Shown piece by piece: positions 57,701-64,000 of a stretch of DNA of 64,000 nucleotides (its first letter is position 1; every line of letters starts with the position of its first letter). This stretch comes from Tulasnella sp. 424 (lineage: Eukaryota; Basidiomycota; Agaricomycetes; Cantharellales; Tulasnellaceae). Below the pieces are notes generated by a model. It did no database searches. It was not told where the DNA came from and was given only the letters and a program-made list of their open reading frames with translations. The DNA lies in assembly GCA_019633425.1 (NCBI GenBank), contig WSUB01000017.1:1-64000 (forward strand), in the 5' to 3' direction. Both the position numbers and the translations under genes were made by a program.

Positions 57701-59068
57701 CCAGCGAGCCCATCTGCGACGTCCTGAGCGACACTCAGAGCCATTACACTAGTTCCATGGTGCAATGCACTGCGGGTGAGTGGGGAGAGGCGGACGACCC
57801 TCTAGGCAAGACTAGCGTCCCATTGTCTTGTGTCCGTTACCTGGCTTTTTCAGGTGTCCGCTTCTGGCTCGGGTTCGCTGCTCCGGCTGAAACGCCGAAC
57901 TCCTTGCGGACAACCGGCATCGGGCCAAGACGTGAGGTCCGTTGCTACTTACTCCTTCGAGTCTGCGGGTGTTATTCTAAAAGTAGAGGAGGGTAATGTG
58001 GACTTGAAGTGAGAAAAAGAAAAAGGTTAAGTGAGAGAGAGTCTCGAGTGAAGCGCCCATGGAGAAATAGCGTGTGAAGTGGGGAACGGCGCTTGAAGGA
58101 GAGAAGAGGCGCTACCACCGCCGATGGCGTCAGAGCTTAAACGCGGGGGTGGACATGTATCAGCAGTTCCATAAGCGAACGTTATTAGCGAGTGAAGCAC
58201 GACAAACAAAATATGTCAGGATAGATAGGCTTCCCTTCCGAAAAACGAGGTCCTGAGAACAGGCGAAAAGAAGGTGAAGCGGAGAACCGAAGTGCGGGCA
58301 GTGGATCTTGGGATCTGGCATGCATTGAGGCTAATTATCGCCTAGCACCAGATTCACGTACATATAAGAAGCAACCTGGAGTGAGATTCAACACAGCGTA
58401 CCATCAATCTGCTCAACAGGTTCCCAAGTGGGTGGTCCTTTCTGCGTCCTGTACTTGCTATAAACAACGGACCATAGTTTGGCGCGTTGGAATCCAAATA
58501 ATTCCCAGGGTCGGTATCAAGAAAAAAAGCCAAATGGTCCGTGCGAGGGAAACCAATCAATATTACATAATTAAGGGGCGGAGAGGGTACACCTGAATTT
58601 CGAGGGGGTGCACCAGAAAATATTGGTTCTGTGGATGTGATGCGCTCTAGACCTGGCGGGCGAGGCTCCAGTACAGACCCACCCCTCCTGCCATTTGAAG
58701 CAGCAAAGAAGACAACGAGCGTCTGACATTTTGAGACTTCGTGGCAACTCGCGAGGCTCTGGACCAGAGCGTCATCGGTCATCGCCTCTGGGGACCATCC
58801 CCTCGTCTTGCTACTCCCTCATCCCCTCGTCTCCTTTGCAAATAGGAACCATTGTTGATCTCTTACCCCACGGCAGGATCAAAGGCTAGGTCTCGGCGTT
58901 CCTTATCGTCATGCTCACTTGGCACTAGTTTCTAAGGGGGGAAATGGACAGAAAAATTACACAGAGATATTACAAGGAATGTACTAATGTCTTCGCGGGT
59001 GAGGCGAGTCACTAATCCGATCAGCGTGTTTATGACCGCCGATCTCGCCGGACACCGCAAATGGCGTT
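51743..59068. other. Gene-poor stretch of 7.3 kb
   Basis: I found no frame with a recognisable domain and could not build a spliced model. Isolated frames look mildly coding, for example 57383-57652 (+), with DVDQSLRTSVYGKPGD and HPERYRMILAPAP. A short TTTA repeat lies near 55511. No transposase, reverse transcriptase, long terminal repeat or RNA gene was seen. Confidence 0.4.
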
Positions 59069-62065
59069 CTACTCGGCTTTACCGGCCGCCTTCCCGTGCC
59101 TACGGAGATACCTCCTAGCCCGAGGTACGCCAAACTATACCAAAGAACCGACCAACCAATGGCCATTCGTCAGTATCTGATCACGAGAACGAAAGCATAT
59201 ACGAGAGGGAAAGTAAAAATGAGAGTAAGGCCGAGAGTTTGAGGTCACAATGCCATCATGACCAACATCGTATGAGGGGGCGAAAACGAAATAGATAGGC
59301 TCAGACTCTCTTTCAATCTCGTGCTCACCTTGAATAACGGATATCCGACAAGGAACAAAGATCCTATTGTCCACCCTAGTTTGACGTGGAACGGCGCAGG
59401 TTCTGGGAATTGGCCTCGACTCCATTTGAAGATGATCAGCAGCTCCGTGAGTATCGTAGCGAACAAGAGCCACGCGTGCTGTCCCATCCTAGCCACTTTT
59501 CTGTTCCCATGATATCCCCACGATTTGATTACAACGAGAGAGATGCAGAAGAACGCGAAAACGAAACGTGCAAAAAATCAAAAAGTAAGCTTCACGCTCG
59601 GCAACAAAAAGATAGAAGCCAAGGATGACTGACCGTGGTCGGTTTGTGTAGTTATACAACTCTCGCACGGCAGGGAGTGCACAGATGAACACTCCAACGA
59701 GACGACCGATAACGAACGGGTGATCGGGCTCCATCCAAAGCAGGAACTTGAGATAGAACGGATTCAATTCCGCCGCTAGGAAGACCGCAAGCATGATCAC
59801 GACCGTAACGTAGTGCGAGAACGAAGCTGTCCCTTCCCATTCAAACGTCGTCCAATCGTACGGCCCCATCTGCTTTAGAACCCGACTGGTTTTCTGCTTA
59901 AAGCCCCGAGACTGCTTAAACCCTCGCCACACGAATTTCTAGGCGACGGTGGGGCGAGAGACAGGAAGAGACAGAAGCAGAATACGGATATCCGCCGCCT
60001 CAGCCTCCCCAACCGTTGAAGACAAGGGAACGCCACGTACCTTGACTTCAAAGTACTGGCAAATCTTTAGACCAATATACAGTCCTAACCAATTGCAGCA
60101 AAGGACGTCAAGTACCCACTGCGTAGCGCCGCCCATGGTCAGCAACATGTGCATGCGCCTCAGAGAAGATAACCGGACGGCTACTTACATGATCCCACCA
60201 GCATTCCTTGAAATTCGCCAGCTGATGTTCTAGACTGTATTCGGCCAACTCGAACGATATGCTGAGAATCTAGACGTTACGACAAGAGCAGCAGGTCAGC
60301 GAGCGCGCACTAGAGTTTCTGGGCATCACGTGCGGGAAGGGGCTAAGGAAGTGCGTTACACTTACCCAACACAACCAATAGTCCCTTAGAATGAGCGCTT
60401 TGCCCAACCAACCCAAGAAGTGTGCCAAGGCAAATATGTCCACGGCGGCGCCCTGTGAATACAAAAAAAAAATTAGAGTCAGTAAAAGGGCAAGGAGGGA
60501 CGAATGAGTCCGCCGTGATTCGGAAACCCGTTTAGTGCGGCGATGCTCGCCCGGCAGGTGCGTCGCGCAAAGAGAGGTCTGTACGCACATAGAGGTTCCT
60601 GGTATGCCCATATCCGCAGTTGGCGTATTAGCGCGAGAGGAAAATGAAAAACCCGATCGCGAGCCATTAAAATGTCGTCAAAACGCGTTGCCCGATGCGT
60701 ATACGGTGGTTGAAAAACGAGGGAAACAGGAAAAGTGCCGACAACGGATCTCAGTTCAACACCCAACCCTTCACAGGCCCTCCTGCCACGCTTTACGACT
60801 CACGTGAAAGTAAAACTGCAATCCTCTGCATAGCTTTTCTCGGGTAGGGGCTTGTTAAGTGAGCTATCCAGCATTTGGAGGTACTTGCGTGCGGTTGGCA
60901 AATCTTCGAAAAGCATGTACACTAGGCCGAGTTCGTAAAGCAAGTTGATTCCGAGGATGATTCGCCAGAATGCTGGGTGAGGTCGGACGAAAGGACCATC
61001 TCGGAATTGGACCATGGAGAAGACGAGGAAGGCTGAGATGGAGGCGTAGATACCTCTAAAGGGGGAAAGTCGGGCATCAGAGACAAGGAGATCGAGCAAG
61101 TGTGGGTTGTGTGTTGGTTTTGGTCCGTCCGCCCGCGCTGCCTGTAGCCTGAAACCGGGAAATTGACCGTTGCACCGGCGCGCCCTACGCGACTGCGCGC
61201 CCCCCATCCTAGTTGCCGCCTCCTCTCTTCCCTCCTCCCTCGAGGACGAAAGGAGCGATATTTGTGTGCGTGTTGCGGGCTGTGTGATGGGGATGTCGCA
61301 AGCCACATTTCGGCAAGTGAAAGCCCACACCCTCCAACTACGATGGCGGCTCTCTTCCGGGGCGTGCAGAGAGACAGAGAAAGAACAAGCAACACGACCC
61401 GAAACTTACAGGAGTGATTTCTCCCGGCCTTCTTCCAGGACATCATTGGTAATTGCGATATAAGCGAGGAAGGTTAACGCGATTGCGAGAACGGTTAGCG
61501 TTGCTGGTTTGAAGAAGAATTCTACACTGGTATCGTGTTCCGCGTCGAATGGCTTGATGTGCGTGTATGGTTCCGTTCGATCTGCCTACGCGAAAGCAAT
61601 GCAGCAAATCACCCCAGCGATGTGGAAACATTGCATTTTAGTTAGCTTTTCTTTAGAGTCGAACAAAAGGTAAAATGAAATTAGATGGTGCGGTGTGAGG
61701 GAATAAGGCCTGTGGGAGAATTGCCGTAACTGGCAGAAGAGAACGGAGAGGACAGACGCAAAGGACGAGAGGTTAGATGTCAACTCACATCGTACCCTGT
61801 TCCATACCCGAAGAATCAGCAGTTAGGCGTAAGTAATGACAAGTCCGAACGGGCGGCGGATCGATAACGAGGAGGCGGTAAGTTCATTTCTTTTTTCAAA
61901 CTTACATCTGACGGGAGCTGTGATCCCCGGAATTGACGTCTTTTCGACTTCCGGAGACAGATACGGATCATTGTCTTCTGAGAGTAAAGGATCCGTCCTG
62001 TCTGATGTCGGGGAGGCGGCTGAGACCGCTCTTGGCCGCGAGGGGGGGCTGAAGACGGTCGTCAT
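59069..62065 (-). CDS. Phosphatidylserine synthase, base-exchange (PSS1/2) type, eleven exons with two microexons
   Basis: Minus-strand exons: 62065-61906, 61796-61789 (8 nt), 61585-61410, 61055-60804, 60598-60589 (10 nt), 60452-60366, 60269-60189, 60118-60041, 59938-59634, 59488-59329 and 59134-59069. They total 460 aa, an exact multiple of three only if both microexons are included. Family blocks: [62 protein letters not shown] (then DH), [20 protein letters not shown] and [21 protein letters not shown]1/2 enzymes swap the head group of existing phospholipids for serine in the ER; yeast instead uses the unrelated CDP-DAG enzyme CHO1. About eight membrane helices are visible. The start could lie further upstream in frame (ATG 62113 region). 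The terminal exon is the least certain. Confidence 0.85.
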
Positions 62066-64000
62066 AGCACAAGGGAGGTGGTGGTTGAACACGTTCGAAA
62101 ACACCGGGGCCTGCGTCATCGTGATCATGTCAGTCACGTGGGATGGGTTTCGGAACAGGCGGAGCTGTTTTTCTCTTCGCCGTTGCTTTCCCATGTGTTT
62201 GTGCCCTTGCCCCAACGAGGTCAAGGTGAGGCTTACCAGTATCTAAAGCTTACCTCTTTTCTTCGCTTTTTCAAATTCGATTTTAGAGATGCGGCAGATC
62301 TCAGAGGTGCTCCTTCCAGCACACACGTTGAACGCCTTGCAGGGACGGACGAGCGAGTTCAGCTCATCATCATTTCCCCTTCTCTTCGTCATCGTGCTAT
62401 TCGGCCTGCAAGATCCCAGATCTCCGGCTTTGTGGGAGGCATGAAGGCAAAAAAGAATCACTTCAAAGAAGACCACGTCGCACCGGCCGAGCACCCGATA
62501 CCCGTCATGTGCCTCCTTCTTACCCCGGACGACCCGCCCACCCAATTACAATCCCCGTCCGTCCCCCCCCAATCTATCTAGAGATAGTAGATACCATTAG
62601 GTTAGCACGTAACTACACATCTCTCCCAAGCCTCCTCCATCTTTTTTTTTGTCTTCCCTGGCCAAAGCAGAGTCTGCCAAACAGATTTTATCACCCCTCT
62701 TGCCCAATTCGGGACGACTCTCATCTACGACGTGCACCAGAGATTCAGATCCCCTCTCCCCTGTCGAGTTTGCCCACTATCGTTCTTCTTCTTCATTTCA
62801 TCTCACACACTTTTACGAAGCCCTAACCCGGTGGCAACATCATTTGCTGATTGCGGGTAGTCAAGTGGTTAGTAGTGGTCAGAATGGCGACAATCCCCAT
62901 TCCAACGCCCGTGCGTGACCTTTGACTCTTTACCGGAGGTGGTTAACCCCCGACTCTGGATAAAACACATAGCTTGTTCCGGAAAAGACAGTAATGTGAT
63001 CTTAGCCGCCGCCGCCGTAGTCGCCACGTCTTAGACTGATCGTCTCATTCAATTGATGGGATGGTCTCCGGATTAGGAGATAATGGTGCGACATGTGAGC
63101 TCCGGCCCGTTGACCAAAAGAGAGGAGAAAGTGGGAGTCCCGCGTCAACCTTTCGTCAAGGCAGGTCTTCGCGAAATGAAAACCGTGAAACCAACACAAC
63201 AACGCCAACACACCTTATCTATCTATCTTTTTTTTCTCGATCCTTGGCCTTGGTAATTGGGATGCAGTGGATAACGCAGAGAGAGAGGAGGGACGGAACG
63301 CCGTAAACTTTCCTGATAATCACCCCAAACAAAGGCGGACTATCGTTCCGTAAGAGAAGAAAGAAGAAGTTTGGTAACTCGGGCTTGGGATCGAGCAGGT
63401 GATTACCCCGACCGACAATCCGACATTTCATCTATCTTTCCCTTCCCAGGGAAGAGACTGGCGGAGAACACAGTCGACATCCAAACGGACGGGACTGAAC
63501 ACAGTTTTGGGAATTATGCAAATGTCCTGCTGTGCAAGCCATACCGGCTCGGTCGGGTAGAGCTGCCGAAGGGGACTCGTGGGGAGGGAGGCGCATCAGG
63601 CTGTGTACCCGAAAGCCTTTGGCTCGGGTACGGATCATCATGATACAAGGGGATTTCAATATTCGAGTGTTTGATGTCTTTGTGTCGTACGATTGACAGA
63701 TGTACTAGTTCGGGCACAAGTCAAATGCCGGTAATGATCGTTTGTGTGGAGTGAAAAAAAGAATTGGGGGATTGGAACTAGTTGCTAGGCATGTACGCGT
63801 TGTTCATGGGAAAAAAGCGGCAGGTCGAGAGCCCGCTTTCGGCGAACACAGTCATAGGAGGTCGCACGCAAACCGCTCTCAACTGGCAACGCTTATTTCC
63901 CCCCCACCCCCCCCGCGTGACTACTGCTTCCCACTCAGAATATCAAGTACCCCAAATCCTAAATGCTATGGTGGTCTCTTGATCGTGCGCGCCTAAATAC
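62066..64000. other. Intergenic, no supportable gene
   Basis: This holds the 5' flank of the phosphatidylserine synthase gene and then short unlinked frames, T-runs (62641, 63227) and C-runs (62566, 63898). Pyrimidine-rich blocks near 62.6-62.8 kb resemble a fungal promoter, but no convincing coding exon follows within the window. Confidence 0.4.

Noticed and set aside
1..64000. CRISPR arrays, rRNA or tRNA genes, and prokaryotic operons
   Set aside because: Nothing of these kinds was seen. Introns, single-gene promoters and the gene set are eukaryotic.

Overview
The window reads as nuclear DNA of a filamentous basidiomycete, probably an Agaricomycete. Most genes are cut into short exons by GT-AG introns of roughly 40-75 nt. 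The gene set is fungal: inositol phosphorylceramide synthase AUR1, farnesyl diphosphate synthase, a GCN4-type bZIP factor, Elongator ELP5, SEN1 and DHR1. F-box proteins and a trypsin-like protein of the types common in mushroom genomes also occur. Gene models below were assembled by hand from reading frame, splice signals and family motifs. For most of them the summed exon lengths come out as an exact multiple of three, which is the main internal check.

Layout. 0-10 kb: a three-finger C2H2 protein (+), a frame-broken deaminase-like gene (+), a GDP-mannose pyrophosphorylase with a coiled-coil N-terminus (-), a small unknown ORF (-), exosome subunit RRP40 (+), a small secreted protein (+) and a disordered unknown protein (-). 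10-19 kb: a CAF1/POP2 deadenylase paralogue lacking parts of its active site (+), an F-box protein (-), a trypsin-like protein (-), and a decayed segmental duplication linking 11.2-11.6, 14.1-14.45 and 16.7-17.5 kb. 19.6-21.6 kb: a bZIP regulator with two tandem uORFs. 21.6-28 kb: sparse, with one Tyr/Pro-rich unknown gene (-) and scattered coding-like pieces. 28-31 kb: an eight-exon F-box-like gene (-) carrying a tandemly duplicated exon. 32-51.7 kb: a compact housekeeping block of DHR1 (+), SEN1 (-), an AGC kinase (+), ELP5 (-), ERG20 (-) and AUR1 (+). 51.7-59 kb: no supportable gene. 59-62 kb: a base-exchange-type phosphatidylserine synthase (-) whose frame closes only with two microexons. 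62-64 kb: no supportable gene.

Function. Genes of RNA processing and decay are frequent (RRP40, the CAF1 paralogue, DHR1, SEN1, and ELP5 for tRNA wobble modification), as are genes of lipid, isoprenoid and glycan precursor supply (ERG20, AUR1, phosphatidylserine synthase, GDP-mannose pyrophosphorylase). Several neighbours are divergent with short shared promoters (ERG20/AUR1, SEN1/kinase) or convergent with gaps of about 130 bp (DHR1/SEN1, kinase/ELP5). Nothing indicates operons, CRISPR arrays, intact transposons or RNA genes.
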